This document shows, one piece after another, positions 9,139 to 18,713 of a DNA stretch of 64,000 nucleotides. Under the pieces are notes generated by a model. That model was not told the origin of the DNA. It saw only the letters and a program-made list of their open reading frames with translations, and searched no databases. The DNA comes from Paenibacillus wynnii (GTDB taxonomy: Bacteria > Bacillota > Bacilli > Paenibacillales > Paenibacillaceae): NCBI RefSeq assembly GCF_030812855.1, contig NZ_JAUSTK010000001.1, forward strand, positions 1 through 64,000. Reading direction: 5' to 3'. How positions within the stretch are numbered: the first letter of the stretch is position 1; every line of letters starts with the position of its first letter. A program made the translations under genes and the position numbers.

Positions 9139-10563
9139 TCAACCTTTTTTCGGCCATTCACCAACAAACTCATCTTCATTATAAGTAAAGAAGTTATTCA
9201 AGATTTCTTCACGGTCGTCGATGAAAAGCTGATCGGCCACTGAAGTAACTAGCTTGGGTATAGCATTTTTCATGCCCGAAATCGCAGATGCCGAAAGACC
9301 ACAGCTGGCTAAGGCTGAATAATTAAATACATATAACCCATGCAGGAGCTTTCTTCCCTCTTCATCCCGACTTATAACAGCAAACCCTGGGCTGAGGTAA
9401 GGATGCGCATCAAGCAGTGGATTGGCCACTTCAGCCGGAGCTTTGTAGCAGTCTCTCCAACGAGCAATATGGCTTGCGACATTGCGGAGTTCTGGACGTA
9501 ACGCCGGATCGCTGAGAAGACCGGTGCTGATAATCAGGAAGTCGAAGGTGAATATCCCCTGAGGCGTAGTCACCATCGCTTCCTTGCCTGCTGCCTCCAC
9601 ATCAAGCCATGGTGCACCAAGGTGTAGCTGAAATCCGGGCCATGCCGCTGCTCGCTCAAAGGTATCATTAGTAGGAGGCTGATTGTAGTTAAAGAAATGG
9701 GAAATTACAGCATATTTATCCGCATCTGAAAGTACATGAAAACGTTCAATCATACCCGAACCTTCCATCTGGCGAATCGGATTAACGCTTGGCAGCTTCT
9801 CCCGGCGGACAAAGATATGGGCTTCAGCGACACCTGCAGACAATGCGTAATTGGCATTATCAAAGGCCGATGCCCCGCCCCCCAGAATAGCAATTCTTTT
9901 GCCTTTTAGTGCTTCAAAATCAATAACCTCGGAGGTATGGGCAAAGAGATAATTGGGTAGTTTCTCGGCAATCATTGGCGGCACATGCCATTCACCGCCT
10001 CCCTGAATCCCGGTAGCCAGAACCACCTTACGTGCCAGCAGCATGTTAGTAGGCGGTGCTCCTGCCCCTTCAAGATGAAGCCGATGAATCCCTTTTTCCA
10101 TAGGCTCGATTAGTTTCAGCTTCACTTCATTGAGTACAGGTAGACCCAGAATCCGCCGATACCAGCGTAAATAGTTCATCCAATCGCTCCGCGGGATTTT
10201 GTCTAGCTCTTCCCAACCTTGTGATCCGACCTGTGCTTCCCACCATGAACGGAACGTAAGAGATGGAATCCCAAGATCAATGGAGGTCAAATGCTTTGGC
10301 GTTCGCAGCGTCACCATTCGAGCATACGTTTCCCATGGCCCTTCCAAACCTTCACTGTTCTCGTCAATGACAAGAATATTAGATATCCGCTCACGTAAAA
10401 GTCCGAAGGCTGCCCCTAGTCCGCTCTGGCCTCCTCCGACAATAACAACATCATAGACATGCCCTTCAGAAGGGTATCGTGGAAGCACCCAATCTGTACC
10501 TCCAAACGCCAGATAGGAAAGATCAGCTTTTACTCGTTCGTTTAAGGCTTCTAGGCTCATCAT
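9139..10563 (-). CDS. FAD/NAD(P)-binding oxidoreductase, flavin-containing monooxygenase-like
   Basis: About 474 residues and soluble. A Rossmann FAD site (VVIVGGGQSGLGAAFGL) lies near residue 45 and a second nucleotide site (IAILGGGASAFDNANYAL) near 225, the two-dinucleotide layout of flavin monooxygenases and related reductases. The exact substrate cannot be told. The upstream AAAGG fits an ATG at 10563 best; in-frame ATGs at 10560, 10569 and 10584 are alternatives. It is a single gene with its own terminator. The upstream 165 bp is AT-rich and carries its promoter. Confidence 0.82.
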   Translation of the reverse strand: MMSLEALNERVKADLSYLAFGGTDWVLPRYPSEGHVYDVVIVGGGQSGLGAAFGLLRERISNILVIDENSEGLEGPWETYARMVTLRTPKHLTSIDLGIPSLTFRSWWEAQVGSQGWEELDKIPRSDWMNYLRWYRRILGLPVLNEVKLKLIEPMEKGIHRLHLEGAGAPPTNMLLARKVVLATGIQGGGEWHVPPMIAEKLPNYLFAHTSEVIDFEALKGKRIAILGGGASAFDNANYALSAGVAEAHIFVRREKLPSVNPIRQMEGSGMIERFHVLSDADKYAVISHFFNYNQPPTNDTFERAAAWPGFQLHLGAPWLDVEAAGKEAMVTTPQGIFTFDFLIISTGLLSDPALRPELRNVASHIARWRDCYKAPAEVANPLLDAHPYLSPGFAVISRDEEGRKLLHGLYVFNYSALASCGLSASAISGMKNAIPKLVTSVADQLFIDDREEILNNFFTYNEDEFVGEWPKKG

Positions 10564-10749
10564 CCTCATACCTTTCGGTGACATCTTTAAGATATATAAT
10601 TCTAATCAGCTAATGGCCCTATTATATCTTGTTGGATCTAGCTTTTAGAAGCTTATGTCATGTTTATTGTCATTATTTCTAAATTTCTGTTTTTTGTTTG
10701 TTCATAGTAACTAACATATGTCATACTAAGCTCACATGATATTGACAAA

Positions 10750-11919
10750 TCAATTAAATTTTGTCCTTGTAAATTCATAGAAAGCTAAAGCATCCTCCCA
10801 GTTCGGGAATCCTGCTTGTGCTTGTTTATCACTGCCTCCGCCTTTTCCGTTAAATGAACCCAGATTAGCTTTGAAGAACGAGCCACAGGAAAGTTCAGAT
10901 CCGCCACTATAAGCAAATACAACCTTGTTCTCCGCAGAAGTCGCGAGCAGCACGGAAATATCATTTTCTGCAGTCAGCTTGTTTGCAAGATTCTGTAAAT
11001 CCTTAAGGGACTTCTCCTCAAAAATATGTGAGATTAAATGACCTTCATGATTAGATAACAGATCCTGAGCGACATATGCATCGTTCTGTTCTTTCAGCGA
11101 GGCCAGCTCAACCTGAATCTGTTTCTGCTCAACCTCCCACTTCTCAATCCGGTCGATAATTTCATCTTTACCTGTATTAAATTTAGTGGACAAGGTACTC
11201 AGAATCTTCAGGCTACTATTAAATTCCTCCAAGGCACGATATCCGCATTTGAAATAAATCCGTACGTTTCCCTTCTGCTTTTCCGCCTTCAGCAGCTTAA
11301 TCATGCCGATTTCACCAGTTGATGAGACATGTGTGCCCCCGCATGCGTTATATTCCACATCCTTAATTTCTACAATCCGAATATTCTCCGTCACCTTCGG
11401 CTGTTTAACAAGTTGCAATTGAGCTATTTCTTCCCCCGTAACAAAATAGCTGACAATACTGCGATTCAGATAAATTTGGCGGTTTACTTCATTTTCGATG
11501 GAAGCTAATTGATTGGGTGTTAATTCCGGCTGATCCACATCGATGGTGCAATAATCCGTACCCAAATGAAAGCTTACCGTCATAGCCTGATAAAGATTGC
11601 GGCACACTGCAGAGAGCAGATGCTGTCCGCTATGCTGCTGCATATGGTCGAACCTTTTGTTCCAATGAATCTGACCATTCACCTTAGTATTCTCGGGAAG
11701 TCGTTCCAGCTTATGTAGTACCTCATCTTCTTCACTGATCACATCAAGGACCGGAATTCCATCAATATATCCCTCATCACAAGGCTGCCCGCCTCCGTGC
11801 GGATAAAAAGCAGTCTCCTTCAGGATGACATAAATCCCATCTTCTCTTTCCAGCGTTTGGATGATGTCCGTTTGCCATTCAGTTATATATGCAGAATCGT
11901 AATACAGCTTAGTAGTCAT
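10750..11919 (-). CDS. Alanyl-tRNA editing protein (AlaX-L type, with DHHA1 domain)
   Basis: 389 residues. The N-terminal part resembles the second additional (SAD) domain of AlaRS, with zinc-site motifs HMQQHSGQH near residue 95 and CGGTH near 190. The C-terminus is DHHA1-like (GGGSDKQAQAGF). Such proteins hydrolyse mischarged Ser- or Gly-tRNA(Ala) in trans in the cytoplasm. The ATG at 11919 is preferred because AGAGGAAAT precedes it; the frame is open 15 codons further. No T-box was found upstream. Confidence 0.9.
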   Translation of the reverse strand: MTTKLYYDSAYITEWQTDIIQTLEREDGIYVILKETAFYPHGGGQPCDEGYIDGIPVLDVISEEDEVLHKLERLPENTKVNGQIHWNKRFDHMQQHSGQHLLSAVCRNLYQAMTVSFHLGTDYCTIDVDQPELTPNQLASIENEVNRQIYLNRSIVSYFVTGEEIAQLQLVKQPKVTENIRIVEIKDVEYNACGGTHVSSTGEIGMIKLLKAEKQKGNVRIYFKCGYRALEEFNSSLKILSTLSTKFNTGKDEIIDRIEKWEVEQKQIQVELASLKEQNDAYVAQDLLSNHEGHLISHIFEEKSLKDLQNLANKLTAENDISVLLATSAENKVVFAYSGGSELSCGSFFKANLGSFNGKGGGSDKQAQAGFPNWEDALAFYEFTRTKFN

Positions 11920-12060
11920 ATCTATTTCCTCTCTATTCGCGGCTTCAGCCGAGTTAAATATCAATTAGCAGCTCCGCAGTTTCTTAATGAATCGTATCCC
12001 ATAATGGTATGGTGATCAATAGTACAGCTGCTACCGTTATGCATTTTCCTACTATTCCGA

Positions 12061-12104
12061 AAAAGAAAAACCCCGCCAAACACTTTATGAAGTGTCTAGC
12101 AGGG
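12061..12104 (-). terminator. Terminator downstream of the DJ-1/PfpI gene
   Basis: On the minus strand a long imperfect stem (CCCTGC..AGACACTT with AAGTGTTTGGCGGGG) is followed by TTTTTCTTTTT. It lies past the DJ-1 stop and past the epimerase remnant. Confidence 0.8.
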
Positions 12105-12111
12105 TTCAGCT

Positions 12112-12213
12112 TTATTTCAAGATATTCTTAATCCAACTGAGCATCGATTCTTCTTTCGGAGCCCAACCGAGTAAATTCCTTGCATGTACGGCTCGCACAC
12201 GACTGTTGGAAGC
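12112..12213 (-). pseudogene. C-terminal remnant of an NAD-dependent epimerase/SDR gene
   Basis: Directly after the DJ-1 stop, the minus strand encodes ASNSRVRAVHARNLLGW and then PKEES..WIKNILK and a stop. This is the typical end of extended SDR epimerases (SRVRAxKARxLLGWxP). No start or upstream part exists, so it is a fragment left by a deletion or insertion. It probably shares the transcript and terminator of the DJ-1 gene. Confidence 0.75.
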
Positions 12214-12216
12214 TAA

Positions 12217-12876
12217 TTACCCCAGCTGCTCAATTACAGCTTTTGTAACAGCGAGAGTTGACTGAGGATTCTGCCCTGTAATCAAGTTGCCGTCTACCTC
12301 ATAATGAGAAGTCCAATTAGGGGCTGCCACAAATATAGTTCCCAAATCACGAAGTTTGCTTTCAAGTAAGAAAGGAAGATGTTTATCCAACGTTGTTTCT
12401 GCCTCTTCTCTATCTGTAAAGGCACTAACACGTTTACCGGCGACAAGCGGTTGTCCATTCGATAATGTAGCACCCACTAACCCTGCTGGTCCGTGACAAA
12501 CGGCGGCTACAATCTTGTTGCTTTCATAAAAATCACGCAGTAGTTTCTGAAGAGTCTGGCTATTCGGAAGATCATACATTGTTCCGTGCCCACCCGGCAA
12601 AAAAATGGCATCGAATTCTTCATGTGACACTTCATCAAGTTTTATAGTGTTCTCTAAATATTTTTTGGTATCTAAAATTTCTGCCGGTGTGTTGCTATCT
12701 ACACTCCCAGGATCAACTGGACCTTTTCCTCCTAGAGGACTTGCTACTGAAACCGTGTACCCTTTACTTGTAAATCCCATATAAGCTTCTGCAAATTCAG
12801 AAAGCCAAATTCCAGTCGTTTTGCCTTCATGAATTTCTGTATGATTAGTAACAACAATCAACACTTTTTTCGTCAT
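12217..12876 (-). CDS. DJ-1/PfpI family protein (type 1 glutamine amidotransferase-like, Hsp31-like)
   Basis: 219 residues. The nucleophile elbow is AAVCHGPAGLV, with Cys near residue 125. Upstream is the FLPGGHGTMYDL loop, and a conserved Glu lies in the N-terminal EFAEAYMGF segment. The family includes glyoxalase III, chaperone and deglycase-type enzymes; the exact activity is not decided by sequence. The ATG follows a GGAGGC-like site. A LysR gene lies 146 bp upstream on the same strand and may regulate it. Confidence 0.88.
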   Translation of the reverse strand: MTKKVLIVVTNHTEIHEGKTTGIWLSEFAEAYMGFTSKGYTVSVASPLGGKGPVDPGSVDSNTPAEILDTKKYLENTIKLDEVSHEEFDAIFLPGGHGTMYDLPNSQTLQKLLRDFYESNKIVAAVCHGPAGLVGATLSNGQPLVAGKRVSAFTDREEAETTLDKHLPFLLESKLRDLGTIFVAAPNWTSHYEVDGNLITGQNPQSTLAVTKAVIEQLG

Positions 12877-12984
12877 TGTTTATAGCCTCCTATTATTTTG
12901 GTTACCTCCTTATTCTAGTTTCCGGGCTAGTATAAAACAAATTATGAAATAGTGTATTATTAATAAATATATTTATAGATATCA

Positions 12985-13026
12985 ATAAAAAAAGGATCAA
13001 CCGTAATATTTACTGGCTGACCCTAT
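12985..13026 (-). terminator. Terminator of the LysR gene
   Basis: On the minus strand GGTCAGCC and GGTTGATCC pair with one bulge and are followed by seven T. The stem begins at the LysR stop codon. Confidence 0.65.
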
Positions 13027-13895
13027 TCCTCACCACGTATTGAAGTCATAATCTCATGGATCTGAGGCAGATGTTTATGTTTCAGTTTATAGGCGATAAA
13101 TAACTCATTTTTTACTTTTAAATGTTCAAAGATAACTTTTGTTTTACTTTCGTTTGCCGAATTTTTTAATATATAAGTAGGTATTACACTTAGTCCCGCA
13201 CCGTTTTCGATCGCCTTAAGAATCATATGTAAATTAGGAATGATATGTACGGGTCGAATTACAGGGCGTTTCTTAAAGTGTTCTCTCCAAATTCTTCTTA
13301 TAATCGGCAGATCCAACCCATAACTAAGCCAGTTTTGAGAAGATAGCCATTCTTCCATTAGTACTAGGTTATCTGTATCCAATATTTGATAATCTTTAGG
13401 GGCAACAACCACAAATTTTTCATCCATTAATTTCAGATACTCAATTCCTGGAGTTTGAACCTTCTGTGATGTAATCACAATATCTAATTTATCTTTTTTC
13501 AATAATTCTAACAATTGATCAGCGGTTCCAAAATGTGAAATGGTGCATGTATTGTATTTATGAAGCTGAGGGAGTATTTTTTCACTATAAAACTCATGTG
13601 CTGCTCCAATTTTTATTACTGCAAGCGTAGGCGTAGACGTAGATTTAAACCCCGTCGTTGTTTCTTCCAGAGACTCGATTAGAGGAGCGAGCTGTGAATA
13701 TAATTCCTTGCCCCGTTCCGTTGGAATCATTTTTCTTGAAATTCTGAAAAACAAAGCTTCCCCAACCTCAGCTTCCAGAGAGGATAAATGTTGACTCATT
13801 GCCGGTTGTGTCATCATACGGGTTTTTGCAGCTTCAGAAACAGAGTTATGCTTATATATCGCGCAGAAACTTCTATACCACTCAAAATCAACCAT
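13023..13895 (-). CDS. LysR family transcriptional regulator
   Basis: 290 residues. The N-terminal HTH (AAKTRMMTQPAMSQHLSSLEAE, residues about 20-40) is the LysR pattern, followed by the linker helix and a periplasmic-binding-like effector domain (90-290). It lies upstream of the DJ-1 gene on the same strand. Directly behind its start is a second, headless LysR fragment, so this locus once held two LysR genes in tandem. The inducer is unknown. Confidence 0.88.
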   Translation of the reverse strand: MVDFEWYRSFCAIYKHNSVSEAAKTRMMTQPAMSQHLSSLEAEVGEALFFRISRKMIPTERGKELYSQLAPLIESLEETTTGFKSTSTPTLAVIKIGAAHEFYSEKILPQLHKYNTCTISHFGTADQLLELLKKDKLDIVITSQKVQTPGIEYLKLMDEKFVVVAPKDYQILDTDNLVLMEEWLSSQNWLSYGLDLPIIRRIWREHFKKRPVIRPVHIIPNLHMILKAIENGAGLSVIPTYILKNSANESKTKVIFEHLKVKNELFIAYKLKHKHLPQIHEIMTSIRGEE

Positions 13896-13907
13896 TAGTC
13901 CTATTCC

Positions 13908-14348
13908 TCATTTCATAAATTCCTCCAGCCCGTTTTGGGCCTCCTCGATAAAAGCTGTTACGATAGGGCTGAGCAATTGCTGTGAGCGTACTACCAAACC
14001 CACTTCGCGAACTAGGCTAGGGATCAATGGTTTAACTACCACATTTACGGGCGTAGACGGCAATATCATTGAAGGCACAATCGTCACCCCAATTCCTGCC
14101 TCTACCATTGAGATCAACGTTGAATTGTCCGCAATCTCTAACTGCGTATTCATACTTAGCTCATTCTCCTGAAACGCGTTGATCACAAGACTTTCGCATC
14201 CGGATTTCAGCAACAGAAACGGCTCCTGCTCCAACTGCCCGATTGAGATATACTTTTCTTTCCCAAGTGGATGGGCCGCTGGCAGAACAACAACCAATGG
14301 GTCCCGAAAAAGCTGTTTGATCTCCAAGCCGTCCGATGGTAAATAATC
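13908..14348 (-). pseudogene. LysR regulator fragment lacking the DNA-binding domain
   Basis: Only the effector domain remains, reading SDGLEIKQLFRDPLVVVLPA and onward to ..AQNGLEEFMK. The frame is closed by TAA just upstream (about 14352), so the HTH and first half are gone. A TTG at 14327 could start a 139-residue stub, but a LysR without HTH is not a regulator. It faces the PhzF gene, whose regulator it may once have been. Confidence 0.8.
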
Positions 14349-14414
14349 ATTTTACGTAGAATTAATCTCCCTTTATGATGTAACAAACAGTAAACGAAGG
14401 AGCGAGTGATTCTA

Positions 14415-15317
14415 ATGAAAAAGATAAGCGTTTATCATGTCGATGCTTTTACCCAAAATCCGTTCGAGGGCAATCCTGCTGGCGTGGTACCTGATGCCAA
14501 TGAATTAACATTAACTCAAATGCAGCAGATTGCCAACGAGTTGAATTTGCCGGAGTCAGCCTTTTTATTCCCGGCTACAGATCCGAAAGCAGACTTCCGC
14601 GTTCGTTATTTCACTCCTCAGGAGGAGATCAATTTCTGCGGCCACGCTACTGTGGGTTCTGCCTGGTTGCTTGCAACTGAGTATGGATGGGCTGAAAAAG
14701 CAAATCAGGTCGTCTTTGAAACCAACATTGGGCTTATACCCGTTCAGTGGGATTACAAGGACAGAAGCATTAGCAGGGTAACTATGACACAGGTTTCGCC
14801 CCAAGTTCAGGATATTCAGCTTGACCCGCTGGTAATCGCCTCGTTGGTCGGTATTGAACCAGATCAATTAGATGATCGATTTCCCATTAAGCTTGCCAGT
14901 ACAGGGAATTGGCATCTTATTATTCCAGTCAAAACACATGCTGCAATCGACGCCGCCAAGCCTAAGATGGAACCATTAGCTTCCTTGAATAAAAAACATA
15001 ATATCAGCACTACACATCTTTTCACATTCGACGCAAAACCCGGGTTCGATCTGTACACCAGAGATTTTGCTCCGGCTGTCGGCATTGCCGAAGATCCTGT
15101 CACCGGAGCGGCAAATGGCGCTTTGGCCGGTTATCTAGCACTGGAGGGTATTATAAATGCAGAAGAAACCCATCATTTGACGGTTGGTCAGGGAGATGCC
15201 ATCGGGCGGCCGGGGAAACTCTTCATCACTATTATACCAACGGAATTTAATGCCATAATCAAAGTTGGAGGAGTCGCGCATGTGACGCTTGAAGGAACAC
15301 TGCGATTACCAGAATAA
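14415..15317 (+). CDS. PhzF family isomerase/epimerase-like protein
   Basis: 300 residues. Family marks are DAFTQNPFEGNPAGVV at the N-terminus with the catalytic-region Glu in LPESAFLF, FCGHATVGSAW near 75, and DPVTGAANGALAGYL near 230. PhzF proteins share the diaminopimelate-epimerase fold; most bacterial copies are not in phenazine loci and have unknown substrates. Nothing around it suggests phenazine synthesis. The ATG at 14415 is preferred, with AAGGAG upstream; a GTG at 14406 lies too close to that site. Confidence 0.88.
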   Translation: MKKISVYHVDAFTQNPFEGNPAGVVPDANELTLTQMQQIANELNLPESAFLFPATDPKADFRVRYFTPQEEINFCGHATVGSAWLLATEYGWAEKANQVVFETNIGLIPVQWDYKDRSISRVTMTQVSPQVQDIQLDPLVIASLVGIEPDQLDDRFPIKLASTGNWHLIIPVKTHAAIDAAKPKMEPLASLNKKHNISTTHLFTFDAKPGFDLYTRDFAPAVGIAEDPVTGAANGALAGYLALEGIINAEETHHLTVGQGDAIGRPGKLFITIIPTEFNAIIKVGGVAHVTLEGTLRLPE

Positions 15318-15349
15318 CAGTAGTACGGCCATAATCCAATTCTTCGTAC

Positions 15350-15399
15350 AAAAAACTGCTAAACACTTGGGTACCCCTTGTGCTTAGCAGTCTTTTTTT
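15350..15399. terminator. Bidirectional terminator between PhzF and aldo/keto reductase genes
   Basis: ACTGCTAAACAC pairs with GTGCTTAGCAGT (one bulge), with A runs before and T runs after. It serves the two convergent genes. Confidence 0.85.
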
Positions 15400-15438
15400 A
15401 GTTATGAATTCAATTTCGGCGAAATCGAACATCTTACA

Positions 15439-16407
15439 TTATTGATAAAAATTACGAATCCAACGGTGGGCCTTCAGCTTGGCAAGCTGGTCTTGAGAAA
15501 GCCCCAAACCGTCTCCCACCTTCATGTTACGTTCCACGTTAGTAATAGAACGCATGCCTGGTATAACTGTCGAAACTGCAGGGTGACTAAGTACATAGCG
15601 CAGCGCCTTTTCAGCCATATCATCCACAGAAATGTTTAAATCAGCAGCGATTTGCTGAACCCGATCGTACACTTCCCGCTTGCGGTCATTCTTGAAATAG
15701 TGATTACGGAAGTCACTTTTATCAAATTCAGTTTCCGCCGTGATTTTACCTGTCAATCCCCCTTCATCCAAAGCAACGCGGACGATGACCCCAATATCAT
15801 GTTTTATACAAGCTGGGAGCAGCATATCTTCTGGACTTTGTTCAAAAATATTATAAATGACCTGCACCGTATCCACGAGACCGGATTCAATTAGCTTGAT
15901 TGCATTATTCGGCTGGTGGTCATTTATAGAGACGCCGAAAAAGCGGATCTTTCCCTGTTCTTTCAGCTTCTGAACACCTTCCAGCCAATCTCCTTTACCT
16001 ACCCATTCATCTGACCAGACATGGAACTGCTGAATATCTATCGTCTCCAAGCCTAGATTCCGTAAGCTCTGCTCGGTACTAGCAATCACATGTTCCGCAG
16101 TAAACGCCTCTTCAGCAGTTACACCGGCACGGGCAGGCCACTGACCGTTTTTCGGGGGAATTTTGGAAGCTACATAAATTTTCCCAGCATGTTTCCGAGC
16201 GATTTCTCCAACAAGCCTCTCACTGTGCCCATCCCCGTATCCAATCGCGGTATCAATAAAATTCAGTCCCAGCTCTATGGAGCGGTCAAGCGCTTTCAAG
16301 GATTCCTGATCATCTGCTCCTATCCATGCTGTTTTGCCGATCCCCCAAGCTCCGAAGCCGACCTCTGATATTTTCAACCCCGTTTTGCCAAGCGTTCTGT
16401 AGTTCAT
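15439..16407 (-). CDS. Aldo/keto reductase
   Basis: 322 residues in a TIM-barrel pattern. The start is [22 protein letters not shown]. The catalytic set is seen as Asp and Tyr in [14 protein letters not shown], Lys in IYVASKIPP and His in IQQFHVW. A NADP-binding C-terminal segment includes [16 protein letters not shown]. The ATG at 16407 follows GAGGGG; the upstream in-frame codon at 16428 is less likely. It lies 68 bp behind the NIF3-like gene and may share its transcript. The substrate is unknown. Confidence 0.9.
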   Translation of the reverse strand: MNYRTLGKTGLKISEVGFGAWGIGKTAWIGADDQESLKALDRSIELGLNFIDTAIGYGDGHSERLVGEIARKHAGKIYVASKIPPKNGQWPARAGVTAEEAFTAEHVIASTEQSLRNLGLETIDIQQFHVWSDEWVGKGDWLEGVQKLKEQGKIRFFGVSINDHQPNNAIKLIESGLVDTVQVIYNIFEQSPEDMLLPACIKHDIGVIVRVALDEGGLTGKITAETEFDKSDFRNHYFKNDRKREVYDRVQQIAADLNISVDDMAEKALRYVLSHPAVSTVIPGMRSITNVERNMKVGDGLGLSQDQLAKLKAHRWIRNFYQ

Positions 16408-16475
16408 TATTTCCCCTCGCCTTCCCATGCTTTGAATTTGTCCAACTATTCACAAGTATACATTGAAATAAAGTC

Positions 16476-17270
16476 TCAAACCAAATGGAAGGAATGCTTT
16501 CCCGAGACAAAATGAACTGGAATCATAGGAAAACTAGCTTCGAGATACTTGGCTAGATGCTTCATGCCGGGTTCTTCGCTTTGGGCATGGCCTAGAATAA
16601 TTAATGCCTTCTGTTTACCTTGATGGTATGCATCCCTTACATATTCCGGAGTCTCCCACTCGGGTCCTTCACCTGAGATGATCAAGTCCAGATTCTCTTT
16701 TTCAAAAAGTGGGATACACAGGGTGCCTCCACCTCTATACCCGGCCAACAATCCAATGTGCGTACATGTCATGGACAAGTCTCCAATAATACGGACAAAG
16801 GAAATCCCCAGCTTCTGCTTTATGTACTCGCCAATCTCCTTAACAGTCATAGCTGGAATGGTTACCATTGTTGCAGCCGGTTGATGTTCATTTACATACG
16901 GTTCCCAGCCTAATTCCTTGATCAGTCCTGCCATAATGCCGTCTGGCTGATAACGATGCATATGATCATGAAAGCGGTAGATAGCAATTCCAGACTCGTC
17001 AATAAGCTTCTGCTTTACCTGATATACCGGATCATCTAACAAAGTGTCCTTAATGTCCTGGTGGCTGTAAAATGTTCCTTCATGAGTGATAAGCAGGTTC
17101 GCACCAAGAGCAATCGCCTGTTCAATTACGTCCTGTGTCGCCATGAATGCCGTTATAATCCCCTTGACTTCGGAGGAGAGGTCTCCTGATATCAGACCAT
17201 CTACCGTAGTTGCTAATGGGCCAACGGGTTCCATTAATTTAATTAAAACATCATTAATAAGTGTCGTCAT
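16476..17270 (-). CDS. NIF3-like (DUF34) dinuclear metal-site protein
   Basis: 264 residues. Metal-ligand type segments are LLITHEGTFYS near residue 60, YRFHDHMHR near 103, and LIISGEGPEWETPEY with ILGHAQSEEPG in the C-terminal half, matching NIF3 proteins. These form ring-shaped hexamers with two metals per subunit; their cellular role is poorly defined. The start follows AAGGGGG. The gene is complete. Confidence 0.85.
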   Translation of the reverse strand: MTTLINDVLIKLMEPVGPLATTVDGLISGDLSSEVKGIITAFMATQDVIEQAIALGANLLITHEGTFYSHQDIKDTLLDDPVYQVKQKLIDESGIAIYRFHDHMHRYQPDGIMAGLIKELGWEPYVNEHQPAATMVTIPAMTVKEIGEYIKQKLGISFVRIIGDLSMTCTHIGLLAGYRGGGTLCIPLFEKENLDLIISGEGPEWETPEYVRDAYHQGKQKALIILGHAQSEEPGMKHLAKYLEASFPMIPVHFVSGKHSFHLV

Positions 17271-17371
17271 TATTCGGCCCCCTTAAGTGATAGCTCCAGT
17301 GTAATTATACAAAAAAAGAGTATCCCCTTGGTAATACTTCTAGATTAATAGGTAGTACCCGCTGGATCAGT

Positions 17372-17388
17372 AGTGCATACAATGCACT
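17372..17388. promoter_or_regulatory. Perfect palindrome directly upstream of the subtilase ribosome site
   Basis: AGTGCAT, spacer ACA, ATGCACT. It ends two bases before the AGAGGTGATC ribosome site of the next gene. It may be an operator or a 5' leader hairpin. Confidence 0.5.
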
Positions 17389-17407
17389 TGAGAGGTGATC
17401 CACAACG

Positions 17408-18679
17408 ATGAACGGACAGATTTGGCTACATAAAAATTCCGATAAATTCAATCAGCCATTACGAAAAAAGATTCGACAATCGATAGTCCGCGGCCGTAAA
17501 CCGGCTGAAATCCCAATCATTATTCAATTCCAGGATAAGCTGACTCCGGCCTGTTTACATTCCTTACAAAGGCACCTAGGTCACCACGCCTGCCCGGTTA
17601 TTCAGCGTCTCCCCCTCCTTAATTCAGTGTCGTCAAAAGTTTCGGTTCACTGTCTGAAGCGAATGTGCAGCTGGGATGGGGTTAAGAAAATATACTTAGA
17701 CGGAATCAAAAAAACATCGCTATATATAGCGACACCTTCTATAGGTTCTACAGTTGTTCAAAAGAAAAAAGGACTTACTGGAAAAGGGATCAACATCGCC
17801 ATTATCGATACCGGAGTGTACCCGCATCCAGATCTGACCCGACCTGTTAACCGGATTGTTGCTTTTAAAGATTGGGTTAACCACAAGAAACGGCCCTACG
17901 ATGACAACGGCCATGGGACACATGTTGCAGGGGATGCGGCAGGAAATGGATGGGTGAGCAAAGGGAAATACAAAGGTCCTGCTCCAAAAGCGGGGATCGT
18001 AGGTGTAAAAGTATTAGATAAAGATGGGAATGGATTTGACTCCACAATCATTAAGGGAATCGAATGGTGTATCTCTAATCGGAAGCGGTTAAAGCTGCGC
18101 ATTCTTTCGATGTCGTTCGGGGGTCCAATGACTTCCCCCTGCAAGGATGATCCGCTCTGCCAAGCGGTAGAAAAAGCTGTCAAGGCAGGTCTTATTGTGG
18201 TTGTTGCAGCCGGAAACAGCGGACCAGGGCGCCGTACGATTGAGTCCCCAGGAAATAGTCCCTTGGCTATTACTATTGGTGCCGTGGATGATAGACGCAC
18301 CCTAGTGCAAGCGGATGATCGTATCACATCGTTTTCCAGTCGTGGACCAACCCTTGACGGACGGATCAAACCGGACATCGTCGCTCCAGGTGAGACAATC
18401 ATCTCTCTTAGGGCCCCCTGTTCTCAGTTGGATCGTGAATTCCCTTTTTTGAGAATCGGCAAAAAATACTTTGTGCTATCAGGGACTAGCATGTCCACAC
18501 CTATTGTCTCCGGGGCGGCGGCTCAGTTACTTCAGTGCAATCCGTCGCTTTCACCGAAGCAGGTTAAGGAGAAACTGAAACGTAACACATTCCGATTAAA
18601 GCTAGGGCCTAACACTGGGGGGAGTGGCGAGATCAATGTACGATTCTTGCAAGGAAACAAACGTCACCCTAAAGTTTGA
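17408..18679 (+). CDS. aprX: S8 family serine protease (AprX-like subtilase)
   Basis: 423 residues with no signal peptide, so probably intracellular like Bacillus AprX. The catalytic triad is visible: Asp in NIAIIDTGVYPHPDL (about 132), His in DNGHGTHVAGDAAG (about 168) and Ser in LSGTSMSTPIVSGAAA (about 363). The oxyanion Asn is in VVAAGNSGPG. The N-terminal 110 residues resemble an inhibitor-type propeptide. AGAGGTGATC precedes the ATG. The symbol rests on architecture only. Confidence 0.88.
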   Translation: MNGQIWLHKNSDKFNQPLRKKIRQSIVRGRKPAEIPIIIQFQDKLTPACLHSLQRHLGHHACPVIQRLPLLNSVSSKVSVHCLKRMCSWDGVKKIYLDGIKKTSLYIATPSIGSTVVQKKKGLTGKGINIAIIDTGVYPHPDLTRPVNRIVAFKDWVNHKKRPYDDNGHGTHVAGDAAGNGWVSKGKYKGPAPKAGIVGVKVLDKDGNGFDSTIIKGIEWCISNRKRLKLRILSMSFGGPMTSPCKDDPLCQAVEKAVKAGLIVVVAAGNSGPGRRTIESPGNSPLAITIGAVDDRRTLVQADDRITSFSSRGPTLDGRIKPDIVAPGETIISLRAPCSQLDREFPFLRIGKKYFVLSGTSMSTPIVSGAAAQLLQCNPSLSPKQVKEKLKRNTFRLKLGPNTGGSGEINVRFLQGNKRHPKV

Positions 18680-18683
18680 GGAT

Positions 18684-18713
18684 AAGGCTCAAACCTTCTT
18701 AGGTTTGGGCTTT
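18684..18713. terminator. Bidirectional terminator
   Basis: AAGGCTCAAACC, TTCTTA, GGTTTGGGCTTT, just after the subtilase stop and overlapping the end of the convergent germination pseudogene. Confidence 0.7.

Noticed and set aside
8921..9157. 78-codon minus-strand frame
   Set aside because: It runs through the terminator at 9065 and the end of the flavoprotein gene and has no ribosome site.
14415..15317. Phenazine biosynthesis locus
   Set aside because: Only a PhzF-family protein is present, with no PhzA/B/D/E/G neighbours.
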